Source: a virus
Reading direction: 5' to 3' (one strand)
Length of the DNA: 37,122 nt
Virus record (IMG/VR): IMGVR_UViG_3300021069_000004
Location: 1-37,122 of that record
Shown here: piece by piece, positions 14,813 to 23,179 of the stretch
How the letters are laid out: each line of letters opens with the position of its first letter
How positions within the stretch are numbered: the first letter of the stretch is position 1
Made by a program: the position numbers and the translations under genes
The notes under the pieces: model-generated
Seen by the model: the letters and a program-made list of their open reading frames with translations, nothing else
The model's database searches: none
Told to the model about the DNA's origin: nothing

Positions 14813-16089
14813 TTTGACCTTAATGCGTTGACTAATGCTTGGTTTTGTTCTATGGATCTTAATATGTCAGATGTTATAATACCGCCATAAGGTGACATTT
14901 GTAACGCTCGCAAATCTTCTGCACTAGGGTTTGTTGGATTAACAATACCTCTCTCTGAGAGGGTGTGTGGCATTAATTGAAATATATTGACATCTTCTTT
15001 TATTCTGCCAAGTCCTTGTCCTGGGATTCCACTTGTATACGATGGGTGTCCAGAGTCTTGAATAATTGGGCTTCCAGCATATATTTCCCCAGCATTTTGT
15101 ATGCCACCATCTGGTGCTATAAGTTGCCTTGGATCTGTTACAGCCAATCGTGCCTCTCCAGAACTTAAACTTCCTGAGTTACGAAACTGTTTATCCATAA
15201 TCTCTTTAATTTGATCGCGGACAACCTTGGGAGAATTGATAAATTGACTGACACTATTTTCTGACCCTAATCCACCCCATGTTGGTATAAATTGCTTAAT
15301 TTGTGAATTGAGAGCCTTTTTATTAGCTGCGTTCATGGCACTATCTGCATACGACAGCATTGTTTCACCTGACATATGGGCAAAGTCACCACCAGTTGGC
15401 GCCATGCGCCAAGGCACATATAATGGATTTTGACCTGTTAAAGTCTTGAGTAAACCAGCATACTGCGCTAGTGATTTTGCTGGCTGCGTACCGCTTGCCC
15501 ATACTTGGCCTGGATTGTTAAACATATAATCTTGACCGCCTCGCAAGGCTACAGGGCTATTTAATTCTACATCATTAATCTTTTTCAACACCCCACCAGC
15601 AGCAGTTCTGTCTGCCATAGTGGTTATAAATGGCTTGCCTTCTTGGTCAAAGATAGATATTTCTGGTATTGGTTGTGCAGATGTATTGTCTATCCCAGTT
15701 ACTAATGACCTCATTCTATGTTGTTCATTGACCCTTGGGTCGAATCTAGGGTCAAAGTTTAATCCAGATTTTGGTGCTACAGCTTTGCTTACTTTAATCG
15801 TGCCTAACCCACCACCAAATAGGCTCATTCCCATGTCTACTGGATCTTGCTGAGTAAAGTTCTGCACACCTTGCGCTATGGTGTCGGTTGGGTTCATTAT
15901 GCGCTGACCTGATTCCTTGAGCCATGCTTGGAATGGATTGTCTGGTACGTTGCGGATAGAACTGTTGGGTTCAGCGTTCTCCATAGCTGCTTGTGCGATA
16001 GGCTGTCTATATCTGGAACGTAGGATATTAGCAGCAGTAATGCCACTATCATTGCCCATCAATCCGAATAAGCCAGATGAATCAGCCAT
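14809..16089 (-). CDS. Virion-region protein of unknown function (426 aa)
   Basis: No confident family. The centre has SPVALRGGQDYMFNNPGQVW and ASGTQPAKSLAQYAGLLK (about 178-214), followed by NPLYVPWRMAPTGGDFAHMS (about 221-240). This resembles, weakly, a block found in large phage polyvalent proteins that are packaged with DNA. The rest is mixed alpha/beta with no catalytic motif visible. It shares overlap-type start and stop codons with its neighbours, so it is expressed with the tail genes. Could be a co-ejected effector; this is an inference from position and the weak similarity. Confidence 0.5.
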   Translation of the reverse strand: MADSSGLFGLMGNDSGITAANILRSRYRQPIAQAAMENAEPNSSIRNVPDNPFQAWLKESGQRIMNPTDTIAQGVQNFTQQDPVDMGMSLFGGGLGTIKVSKAVAPKSGLNFDPRFDPRVNEQHRMRSLVTGIDNTSAQPIPEISIFDQEGKPFITTMADRTAAGGVLKKINDVELNSPVALRGGQDYMFNNPGQVWASGTQPAKSLAQYAGLLKTLTGQNPLYVPWRMAPTGGDFAHMSGETMLSYADSAMNAANKKALNSQIKQFIPTWGGLGSENSVSQFINSPKVVRDQIKEIMDKQFRNSGSLSSGEARLAVTDPRQLIAPDGGIQNAGEIYAGSPIIQDSGHPSYTSGIPGQGLGRIKEDVNIFQLMPHTLSERGIVNPTNPSAEDLRALQMSPYGGIITSDILRSIEQNQALVNALRSK

Positions 16090-16261
16090 AAGACTTGTTG
16101 CGTAGTGCGTGTGCCATCTTAACGTGCGCTGGTAGGTTCTTGCTTGCTGGGTGCGAATACTCCTTGCCTACAGTCTGTGGTATTCCTACCTTCTTGGCAA
16201 ATTCTGGATTATGTGCAACGGCTTGCATCAGATGTAATTGGGCTTTACTCTTTGCTGGCAT
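16082..16261 (-). CDS. Small DUF3008-like protein (59 aa)
   Basis: Starts MPAKSKAQLHLMQAVAHNPE and continues FAKKVGIPQTVGKEYS. The MPAKSxAQ...M.AV...P..A...GI pattern is that of the DUF3008 family of small basic proteins found in phages and bacteria. The ATG at 16261 shares a base with the previous gene's TAA; a 9-codon upstream extension without that coupling is less likely. Function unknown. Confidence 0.68.
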   Translation of the reverse strand: MPAKSKAQLHLMQAVAHNPEFAKKVGIPQTVGKEYSHPASKNLPAHVKMAHALRNKSYG

Positions 16262-16662
16262 TATCTTACTCCCTGTGATTTGTTCCAATCAGCCTCGGTA
16301 GCACCAACTGAATCAGGGTTTATCCCATTGTTGGCTCTCATGTAATACTCTTTCCATGCTGTCGGATGATCTGGTGATTTCAGCATAGTGCCATCAGGTA
16401 GCGCAGAAGGCCAATGTAAAGCATTATTGTCGTATGGGTCTGGCTGTGGCTGTACTCCGTTAGCAACAGCTAGTCGGTAGTTGTAATCACCACCAGGTTG
16501 GATGTCAGGTTGCTCTTGAAACCTTTGCACGAATTGAGAATACCAAGGGCTATTCTTTATAGTCTTTTGGAACTCTTGCTCTTTCAATGCACTAGCCAGA
16601 TTCTGTGGCTCAGTAGCACCCATAGGCTGAACTGGATTACCGTACATTCCTGAGTTATCCAT
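16261..16662 (-). CDS. Conserved small virion-region protein (133 aa)
   Basis: N-terminus Asn/Gln/Pro-rich. The middle SPWYSQFVQRFQEQPDIQPG, then DYNYRLAVANG (about 38-70), and the end HWPSALPDGTMLKSPDHPTA, then WKEYYMRAN, match a pattern (YDYR..., W.....KSP.HPT) seen in short proteins of many phage tail regions. No catalytic residues are evident. Lies directly after the adaptor gene; the spacing suggests co-translation. Role unknown. Confidence 0.55.
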   Translation of the reverse strand: MDNSGMYGNPVQPMGATEPQNLASALKEQEFQKTIKNSPWYSQFVQRFQEQPDIQPGGDYNYRLAVANGVQPQPDPYDNNALHWPSALPDGTMLKSPDHPTAWKEYYMRANNGINPDSVGATEADWNKSQGVR

Positions 16663-17370
16663 TTATACTGACCAACTTCCAGATGGAACTACAACGGCTG
16701 GGAAGATGTCGTATCTCGCCTCGCCCATATTCAAGATAGGTTTAGCACCATCTCTGCCAATCTCCATTAACACTCTGGTTTCGTACTTCTGGTAGTCTGT
16801 GCCGAAGTCTAGCCCCTTGTTGGCTTTCCATCTCCAGATAAGACCTAGCGTCATTATGTCCTCATTGTGCAAGGATATATCGCTGTCTACCGTGAAGGAT
16901 GATTTGTATACCGCGCCAGTAGTGTCAGTAGCGAAATACTTCGACACATACTCGAAGTAGCAAGATTGACCAGCAGCAGGTGCAGGGAAAAATGTAAGGT
17001 TGTTACCCTTTACTCGGTATTGATTCCAAGGGCCAGCAGTAAACATAGCCTTTTGTTGTTGCCAATACTGTGCGCCTAGTGGCCCGAATACAGGTCTACG
17101 GAGAGTCCTGTTCCAGATAGTATCATTGATAATGTAGTTTAATCCTGGACATATTGTAGCGAGAGTACCTTGAATCTCAGCAGCTAGTGTTGTAAAACTA
17201 GCTTCCTTGATTAATACTTGCCACTCTGTCCTAGCAGATAACTCGCTACCTTCCTCGTTGAGAAGGGCTAGGAGTTGTAGGTATTGAACATCTGAACTTG
17301 TTGCTACTGCGTTTGGGGAAGGTAGACCCAGCCTAACACAAGCTGACTGCACCATCGTTAACATTGACAT
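16663..17370 (-). CDS. Head-tail adaptor (P22 gp4 / SU10-adaptor type)
   Basis: 235 residues beginning MSMLTMVQSACVRLGLPSPN with a helical N-terminal half (LQLLALLNEEGSELSARTEW, about 30-49) and a beta-rich C-terminal half (GNNLTFFPAPAAGQSCYFEYVSKYF, about 121-145). This pattern (...NEEG.EL..R..WQ.L...., then FEY.S) is that of podovirus adaptor proteins that bind the portal and close the packaged head. The position downstream of the coat genes and upstream of the gp10-like gene agrees. Confidence 0.72.
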   Translation of the reverse strand: MSMLTMVQSACVRLGLPSPNAVATSSDVQYLQLLALLNEEGSELSARTEWQVLIKEASFTTLAAEIQGTLATICPGLNYIINDTIWNRTLRRPVFGPLGAQYWQQQKAMFTAGPWNQYRVKGNNLTFFPAPAAGQSCYFEYVSKYFATDTTGAVYKSSFTVDSDISLHNEDIMTLGLIWRWKANKGLDFGTDYQKYETRVLMEIGRDGAKPILNMGEARYDIFPAVVVPSGSWSV

Positions 17371-17387
17371 ACACTTCCCCTATAAAG

Positions 17388-17969
17388 TTATTCCTTCGGT
17401 TTACGCTTCTTCTCTGGCTGATTAGCCATTAACTTGTCTAGCTGTTCTTGCATAGCCTCAAGTTTAGCTTTCAGCGCAGTATTTTCTTCTGCTACCTTAG
17501 ATCCAGCAAAGTTCTCTAGTATCTTCTCTGCCTTCTGTTTAAGTGTTCTACCACCCATACCCATGTTATTCATGGCTTGTTCGTTGCATACCGCTAGGGC
17601 TTCCAATGTAAAGATTTTGACACTCTCACATTGTGCTACCTCGGCTGGGCTAAATGCTAGACTAGCCCTGATTGGTGTACCGTCAGTAGCCATGTCAACA
17701 CCATCTTTATAGGCATCGAGCATCTTACTGAATCGTTTGTGCCAATCCTCATACTCGTTAGCTGCTGAATCGAATGGGCCTCTAGTCTGGCTCTTGTCCA
17801 TCAACTGAACAATCCACTCATCTGCTAACTTTACGATCTCATCCTTACTCCCTGCTGGGGTAATATGAGCCATAATCACGTTTCTATACTGGTTGTGACC
17901 ATCTAAATCCTTGGTCACTTCTACTTCTGTTTCAAAGCGTACATACGGTAACTTCGCTGCTACTATCAT
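17388..17969 (-). CDS. Conserved phage protein with C-terminal coiled coil
   Basis: 193 residues: a beta-rich N-terminus (LPYVRFETEVEVTKDLDGHN), a helical middle containing FSPAEVAQCESVKIFTLEAL, and a C-terminal coiled coil (about 155-183, EENTALKAKLEAMQEQLDKL) ending in a basic tail KKRKPKE. Similar proteins accompany head genes in other podovirus-like genomes but have no assigned function. The ATG is inside an ATGA overlap with the Maf-like/methyltransferase gene upstream. Confidence 0.55.
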   Translation of the reverse strand: MIVAAKLPYVRFETEVEVTKDLDGHNQYRNVIMAHITPAGSKDEIVKLADEWIVQLMDKSQTRGPFDSAANEYEDWHKRFSKMLDAYKDGVDMATDGTPIRASLAFSPAEVAQCESVKIFTLEALAVCNEQAMNNMGMGGRTLKQKAEKILENFAGSKVAEENTALKAKLEAMQEQLDKLMANQPEKKRKPKE

Positions 17970-19357
17970 TTTCTCTCCTGTTGGGTTGCCAAAGGTTTAT
18001 TAACGTAAAACATTGCTGCTATCTCATTTCCGTGCGCTTCGATGACATTATACCCTAGTTTAACGAATAAATCTTGCCACCATGCTTGACTTTCTACTGT
18101 TAAATGAAGTATTTGCCCTATTAGGAAGCCCATTTCGTCATCAACTAGGGAGATTTGAAAGAAGCAGTAATCTACACACTCCATGATGTTGTGGATCACC
18201 TTCTCCACATTCTCAGGCTCTATGTGTTCCATGACATCCGTACAGTAGCCATATTTGGCAAATACATCGCCTGGTAGTGGTTTAGTAAGGTCATGCTGTA
18301 GGAATGGAAACAGCATAGCTTCCTTATCCCTTGAATTGACTGCAAAATCCACTAGGAAAGGTGAGCATCCATACTCATGTATCTTGATAGAGCCACGACC
18401 AGTACCCGACCCAAAGTCGATTACCTTACCGCTAGGTTTGGCAATTTGGAAGAAGTTAGATGCACAGCGTTCGCCTGGAGAGCCTTCACGGTACTCATCG
18501 AGTTGCCATACTTGCTCGTACTTCTCCTGCTCGGTCATGGTTTCCTTGATGTTAGGATTAGCCCACATATCAGGCAATAATCCTGTGCCATGTACGGTTA
18601 GGCTAACACCTGAATCAACTAAAGCCTGTGCAATACCCCTAAACCGTTCAGCCTGTAGCTTCATGGTGAACGATGAAGAGTATTCCTTGCCGTTGAATGT
18701 GGTGATAGCTTGTGGGTCGTCTGCGTTCATAGCTTGGTAGAAAGCGTGTCCATGACCATCTTTGTTGCTTGAATCGTAGCCAAATAGGTGTACGTTACGG
18801 TATCCTAACGTATAGACTAGGCATGGGGCTGTATTGCCTACGGAAGCTGCGCCACCGATTAGCGCATAGGCTGGCTCGTACCACTCTAGTTCCTTCTCTA
18901 CATCACCGATCTGTAAGTGCCATAATTGGGCTTCTGGCTTGATTACAAAGCAATCTGGGTGTACTTGAGATGCGAATAGGTACTTTTTAGCCTTGTCGAT
19001 TAGTGTGGATGTTTCCCTTCGAGCATCTAGGATAATTTGATAGTCTGGCAGAATACCTCGATCATTTAAGAACTTGGCTGCACCGTTGAGCGCGAATATA
19101 GTACCACCACCCAGCTTTAATTGTCTTATGCTTTCTACGGTATCTGCTAATGATGGCCCACTCCCGACGATAATTGCCATTCCATCATGTTCTGGTAAGA
19201 GTTTAACCCAATCGCCACGATTGCGAGAGTTAACCTTAATATGTGTGTACAGGTCATCATCTGATGTATTACACACAACGTGAATAGGTAAAACAAGAGG
19301 CATAGTAGCCTCTTTATTTTGGAACTTAACGCGCAAACTAGCGTGTGGCTGTGGCAT
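17966..19357 (-). CDS. Fusion: Maf/MptE-like (DUF115) domain + SAM-dependent methyltransferase
   Basis: 463 residues. The N-terminal domain (about 55-265) has the GSGPSL signature (65-70), ALNGAAKFL and PDYQIILDAR, and SVGNTAPCLVYTLGYRNVHL FGYD, all hallmarks of the motility-accessory-factor/MptE-like family, whose members transfer nonulosonic acids to flagellin or act on pterin precursors. The C-terminal domain (about 300-440) is a class I methyltransferase: VIDFGSGTG (312-320), DVMEHI (374-379). A role in glycosylating or capping a virion or host glycan is inferred from its site beside the capsid genes. Two starts have good RBSs: 19357 (AAGGAG) and 19303 (AGAGG). The former overlaps the HNH gene by 20 bp. 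Confidence 0.78.
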   Translation of the reverse strand: MPQPHASLRVKFQNKEATMPLVLPIHVVCNTSDDDLYTHIKVNSRNRGDWVKLLPEHDGMAIIVGSGPSLADTVESIRQLKLGGGTIFALNGAAKFLNDRGILPDYQIILDARRETSTLIDKAKKYLFASQVHPDCFVIKPEAQLWHLQIGDVEKELEWYEPAYALIGGAASVGNTAPCLVYTLGYRNVHLFGYDSSNKDGHGHAFYQAMNADDPQAITTFNGKEYSSSFTMKLQAERFRGIAQALVDSGVSLTVHGTGLLPDMWANPNIKETMTEQEKYEQVWQLDEYREGSPGERCASNFFQIAKPSGKVIDFGSGTGRGSIKIHEYGCSPFLVDFAVNSRDKEAMLFPFLQHDLTKPLPGDVFAKYGYCTDVMEHIEPENVEKVIHNIMECVDYCFFQISLVDDEMGFLIGQILHLTVESQAWWQDLFVKLGYNVIEAHGNEIAAMFYVNKPLATQQERK

Positions 19358-19988
19358 TGATACTCCTTGGTGTATTCCATCTATTGTACTTAATATTTTT
19401 TACCGCTGCTTCTACTGACATTCCAAGTCTTAGCCTATTTTCAACAACCTTTCTTTGTATCCCATGTATTTCAGCCAACTCAGATGCTGTCATCATTCTG
19501 CCTTCCCATAGGTATAATTTTGAATTTGTTTTATTTCTTGCTTGTTCCTTGTATGTTGCCCATCGGCAATTAGATGGTTCGTAACCTTTAGTGCCATCGA
19601 TTCTATCGACTGTCTTGCCTTCTTGAATATCTCCCATATCTGCATAGAAGTTTCTGAAGTCTGCCCATCTTTCGCAAACTTTTATTCCTTTAGCACCATA
19701 GTTCGGATAACTTGTTGAGTTGGGATTATTGCATCTTGCTAACATTTGCGCCCAAGTGTTGTAGATCCTAGTGCCTTCTTTGCCATGTTTAGTAGTTCTA
19801 TCCCTAGAAAAGCATCCGCATGATTTTGTCCGCCCACTCTTTAATTGAAAGGTCGAAGTAATCACGTCTTTTCCACAACTACATAAGCATAGCCACATTG
19901 AATGTTTTAATCTGCTCTGCACAGTCAATCGATTAAACACTAATCCAGCAAGTTCCGATCTAAATGGTGACCCTTTAACTCTTGGCAT
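19338..19988 (-). CDS. HNH homing-type endonuclease with N-terminal Cys-rich domain
   Basis: 216 residues. The N-terminus (LVFNRLTVQSRLKHSMWLCL, CSCGKDV, SGRTKSCGCF; about 16-58) is the RLTV/CxCG/CGC zinc-binding module. The HNH core follows: YNTWAQMLARCNNPN, YPNYGAKGIKVCERW (about 77-110), TVDRIDGTKGYEPSNCRWAT and EQARN (about 125-151). The C-terminus has a helix-turn-helix-like segment (ASELAEIHGIQRKVVENRLR). It interrupts the otherwise normal order between a decoration gene and the Maf-like gene and has a 60-bp gap on its 5' side. Its last 20 bp lie inside the next gene, which suggests insertion at that gene's start. Confidence 0.85.
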   Translation of the reverse strand: MPRVKGSPFRSELAGLVFNRLTVQSRLKHSMWLCLCSCGKDVITSTFQLKSGRTKSCGCFSRDRTTKHGKEGTRIYNTWAQMLARCNNPNSTSYPNYGAKGIKVCERWADFRNFYADMGDIQEGKTVDRIDGTKGYEPSNCRWATYKEQARNKTNSKLYLWEGRMMTASELAEIHGIQRKVVENRLRLGMSVEAAVKNIKYNRWNTPRSINATATR

Positions 19989-20048
19989 AATACCCTCCCG
20001 ATGTGATGAGAAGGTATTATACCACGAATTACAAGGTCGTGTTATCTA

Positions 20049-20546
20049 TCACGTCACTCTTCCCTGCTTGGTAGGTCTGGCAATCATCACCTTAACAGTT
20101 ACGCGACCAGCAATATTCGAAGCAACAGCAGCAACTACCGCACCTTGAATTTCCTTGCCTGTTCCTGTTCCAGCGATTAGTCCTATAGTCAATACTCCGA
20201 CAGCAGCACCAGCAGCCAATGATACGGTTGCTGTCTTAGCTACTACTGCTTGTCCAGAGATTTGATACCAACCGTACTGGCTGGCAACGTTAGCTGACAT
20301 AGCAATAGCTACTGCGCGAGGGATGTTACCACCGACAGCACTCAATACCGTTTGGTATGTAGATGCATCATAAGTAACTACTGAACCCACAGTTGTTGAA
20401 GCCACTCCAAGCAGATAGATAAACTCTCCATCTCCTAAGGTTGGATCATTAGCACGGATAACCGTACCTAGTGGGTGGTTTTGCACCGTGTCTGTAGTCG
20501 CGATTGCTTGACTACCGATGCGAGGGTCTGATGTTCCATAAGCCAT
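20049..20546 (-). CDS. Head decoration protein, putative
   Basis: 165 residues, beta-rich with Gly/Ala/Thr/Val predominating. The pattern (PLGTVIRANDPTLGDGEFIY, then SVVTYDASTYQTV, then YGWYQISGQAVVAKTATVSL) is that of small capsid decoration proteins encoded just downstream of the coat gene. It is likely to coat the outside of the capsid and stabilise it. No cysteine or catalytic residues seen. Confidence 0.65.
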   Translation of the reverse strand: MAYGTSDPRIGSQAIATTDTVQNHPLGTVIRANDPTLGDGEFIYLLGVASTTVGSVVTYDASTYQTVLSAVGGNIPRAVAIAMSANVASQYGWYQISGQAVVAKTATVSLAAGAAVGVLTIGLIAGTGTGKEIQGAVVAAVASNIAGRVTVKVMIARPTKQGRVT

Positions 20547-20579
20547 TTTTAATACTCCTTATAAGTGAATTGATTAAGA

Positions 20580-21563
20580 CTAAGCCTTCATGCAGCCTTG
20601 TAGGAATCTGGCACTAACTACCAAGTTACCTTGGGTTAGAACTGGAATAACTACAGCGTCTTGGTTAACGGATCTCAACTCATCCATCATGGTCATGTTG
20701 GCATCACGATGCACAACCCACTCAAGATAGTCTGTGTTCAGGAAGTAAGCATGGCTTGCTGGAATACCACCAGATGTATCGAAGAATACGTCAGCACTCT
20801 TGTACTTCATGCTAATCATACCGCCTTGGCCAGTCTCGTCAGAAGTATAACGCTTCAATGAAGTCTGGCTTTGCTCGAACATGGTGAAGTAGATGTCATC
20901 CATAACAATCATGTCAGGCATATCAGTACCGCGAGTCAGCTTGAGCCACAATGGAAGCATCAATGATTCGATGGTGCTTGCCGATGGGGTGATAGCTGAA
21001 ACACCGTTCAAAGGTGCTGCTGCTGATTGAAGGATAGACTTCCAGAATGTCCAAGTTGTTGAATTGATACCACCTACAGTACCAGTTCCCAGATCAGACA
21101 CTAGGGCTTGCAGACCGCCAATTTGGTTAGCAGCAGTTCCATCCGAGTACATATCGGTAGAAAGACCGTTAGCCATTGAGCGCATAGCGTTCTTGACTTT
21201 AGCTTTGGTGAAGTTGATGATTCTGTTCTCGCCAGAGTTAGTACGCAGTTCTAAGCCAGATGCAGCTACGTTTACTGCTACTTGCCTCCAAGGGAACTCA
21301 GCACTTGTCAGTACGTCAACAGCGTTGATGTTCAGAACATCGAAGCCAGAATAACGCTGATAAGTGGAGTTAGCTTGGTAATCAAGTGGTTGAACGATGG
21401 TAAGCCCACCATCTTCCACTCTAGTACGGCCTTTTTCTGTCAAACGTCTAAACAGGGCATTGTGTTTTGTTACCTGATCGGCTACTTCTTTCGAGTGAGC
21501 GCGATAAGTCGTGGAAGCTAGTTCACTCCACGCTGTGATAATGGTGCTTGCTGGTGATGCCAT
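20580..21563 (-). CDS. Major capsid (coat) protein
   Basis: 327 residues starting MASPASTIITAWSELASTTY. Features typical of this HK97-fold coat group are NALFRRLTEKGRTRVEDGG, QPLDYQANSTYQRYSGFD (about 59-76), SGENRIINFTKAKVKNAM (about 108-125) and the C-terminal VVIPVLTQGNLVVSARFLQG. Strong context: scaffold directly upstream with a short gap, decoration gene downstream. RBS AAGGAG lies six bases before the ATG. It would form the capsid shell. Confidence 0.88.
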   Translation of the reverse strand: MASPASTIITAWSELASTTYRAHSKEVADQVTKHNALFRRLTEKGRTRVEDGGLTIVQPLDYQANSTYQRYSGFDVLNINAVDVLTSAEFPWRQVAVNVAASGLELRTNSGENRIINFTKAKVKNAMRSMANGLSTDMYSDGTAANQIGGLQALVSDLGTGTVGGINSTTWTFWKSILQSAAAPLNGVSAITPSASTIESLMLPLWLKLTRGTDMPDMIVMDDIYFTMFEQSQTSLKRYTSDETGQGGMISMKYKSADVFFDTSGGIPASHAYFLNTDYLEWVVHRDANMTMMDELRSVNQDAVVIPVLTQGNLVVSARFLQGCMKA

Positions 21564-21574
21564 AATTTATCTCC

Positions 21575-22564
21575 TTAATACATCCCAAGTTCTTTAGCCT
21601 TGGAACGAATGGTATCTTCGATTGAGCCTACCGCAGCTTGAGCAGGTATTACTCCCCTGGTTTTCACGTTTGCGCTAGACAATTTTTTTGCTTCTATAGC
21701 CTTGGTAGCTGCTTTAGAACGAATCTCTCTTTGCTGTTCTGCAAGTAGAGTTGCCCTAATCGCTGGGTCTGCCCATATAGCTGTTTCGTAAGCCTCTTGA
21801 AGTGACTTGGCTGCGTTACCCTCTAGAAGGGTAGCCATCCTGTCCCTAACTGCTTCAAAATGCTCACTCTTTGCTGCAAAGGCAGTAATATCGTTGTTTA
21901 GCGATGCTGCCTCACGTTCCTGCATATTCTGCATCTGTTGAGCCTGTTGAGCCTCAAACTGTTGCAATCTGTTCTGCAAGTGTCCTATCTCAGGATTGGC
22001 TTGCGAGTTATTCTGTTGATCGAACCATTCGGGATTGATACCGTATGATTGGATAATGTGTTGAATTACCGCTACTTTCTGTGCTGGTGAGCCGAACCGT
22101 AGATTATGGTCGGTCTGCATCAGTCCAGTAATAGCCTGTTCTGGTGTCGAGCCTATCTTTTGGATAGTATCTCTAAATGGGGCAAATGCCTTCTCGTAGG
22201 TGTTCCCACGTTCAGCAGCTACCTTGTAATGCTCTACACCTCTATGTATATCGCCTTCTCGTCTAGCTATCTCTGCCTGTATATCCGGTGGCAAGCTAGA
22301 GAACTTGGCTTGTTGTTCCTTCTTCCATGAAGATGGGGCGCGTACTGTTGATTCTGGTTCTACCGCAGGAATCGATTCTGAAGCCTCTGAAGGGGTCGTA
22401 AGCGCATTATCTTCTGAACTAGCTACCTCAGGGGCAGATTCAGTTACTTCCTTCTCTTGAGCCTCTGGTTCGTTCCTAGACTGTATCTCAGCCCAAGCAC
22501 TACCTATTGTTTCATCCATCGTTGGTGCTACTTCGTCTTTCTGGGTTTCCAGATCGTCACTCAT
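21575..22564 (-). CDS. Scaffold protein
   Basis: 329 residues with an acidic disordered N-terminus (about 1-75, Glu/Ser/Pro-rich), then long charged helices with Gln-rich coiled coil (LQNRLQQFEAQQAQQMQNMQ, about 196-215) and a C-terminal basic/helical segment ending SIEDTIRSKAKELGMY. This composition and position immediately before the coat gene are characteristic of podovirus scaffolds, which guide coat assembly and leave the procapsid. The ATG overlaps the preceding gene's end by eight bases. Confidence 0.8.
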   Translation of the reverse strand: MSDDLETQKDEVAPTMDETIGSAWAEIQSRNEPEAQEKEVTESAPEVASSEDNALTTPSEASESIPAVEPESTVRAPSSWKKEQQAKFSSLPPDIQAEIARREGDIHRGVEHYKVAAERGNTYEKAFAPFRDTIQKIGSTPEQAITGLMQTDHNLRFGSPAQKVAVIQHIIQSYGINPEWFDQQNNSQANPEIGHLQNRLQQFEAQQAQQMQNMQEREAASLNNDITAFAAKSEHFEAVRDRMATLLEGNAAKSLQEAYETAIWADPAIRATLLAEQQREIRSKAATKAIEAKKLSSANVKTRGVIPAQAAVGSIEDTIRSKAKELGMY

Positions 22565-22946
22565 GTGCAGCTTCTCCGCTAGTTAAAACCTTTCGTGTTG
22601 CTAGAGGTAAGTCGTGAAATGCTGTGGTTGCAGCCTTCTCTGCCGACTTGTCTAGCATAGAATCGAACTCTTTCTCTCGACCCTGCGCCATCTGTGTTTC
22701 TATCTCTTTACCCTCCCAAGGTCTTGAGCCTGAATCAGCTAAGTCCTTCTTGCGTTGGTTGGGTGAATCTATCCATTGTCCTGTTACTGGACTTTGGTAT
22801 GACTGCATAACGTATACGTTACAACAGGATAGCTGTTTCTCAGCAGTCTTACCGCACTCACAATACTGTTGCTCGGCTACGTTGGCAGCCTTTAAGAATC
22901 TCTCGAACTTCTTACCGCATGGGCATAGATAGTCAAATACTGGCAT
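22557..22946 (-). CDS. FmdB-like zinc-ribbon protein
   Basis: 129 residues. The N-terminus (MPVFDYLCPCGKKFERFLKA) and the following CECGKTAEKQL provide CxC and CxCG pairs of an FmdB/CxxC-type zinc ribbon (about 1-42). The C-terminal part is charged and helical (QRKKDLADSGSRPWEGKEIE). Similar short proteins lie between portal and scaffold genes in many phages, so a head-assembly role is inferred; the exact function is unknown. Confidence 0.7.
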   Translation of the reverse strand: MPVFDYLCPCGKKFERFLKAANVAEQQYCECGKTAEKQLSCCNVYVMQSYQSPVTGQWIDSPNQRKKDLADSGSRPWEGKEIETQMAQGREKEFDSMLDKSAEKAATTAFHDLPLATRKVLTSGEAAHE

Positions 22947-22948
22947 CT

Positions 22949-23170
22949 TTAATCGGCTACCATAGCGTTAGTAATGGTTGTGGCTTGTGCTGCTGCTGAA
23001 CCTGTGTTGGTCGTAATAACCCATCTATTCTTGCCAGCGTAAGGTGCGACACCGCCAGATACATAGAACTCGTCTTTAGTTGAACTGACAGGATTAACCC
23101 TCAGAATCTTCATATTCTTTTCAGTCGCATCTAGTGCTGCCTGAACTGCTACTGCGCTTACGATTGCCAT
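22949..23170 (-). CDS. Small conserved head-region protein (73 aa)
   Basis: Begins MAIVSAVAVQAALDATEKNM and has a predicted beta-rich rest (EFYVSGGVAPYAGKNRWVIT) ending in a Thr/Ala-rich tail. No family recognised. Its start has AGGAGAT at proper spacing, and it lies between the repeat protein and the zinc-ribbon protein, so it is a minor head or assembly component by context only. Confidence 0.5.
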   Translation of the reverse strand: MAIVSAVAVQAALDATEKNMKILRVNPVSSTKDEFYVSGGVAPYAGKNRWVITTNTGSAAAQATTITNAMVAD

Positions 23171-23179
23171 GTGTATCTC

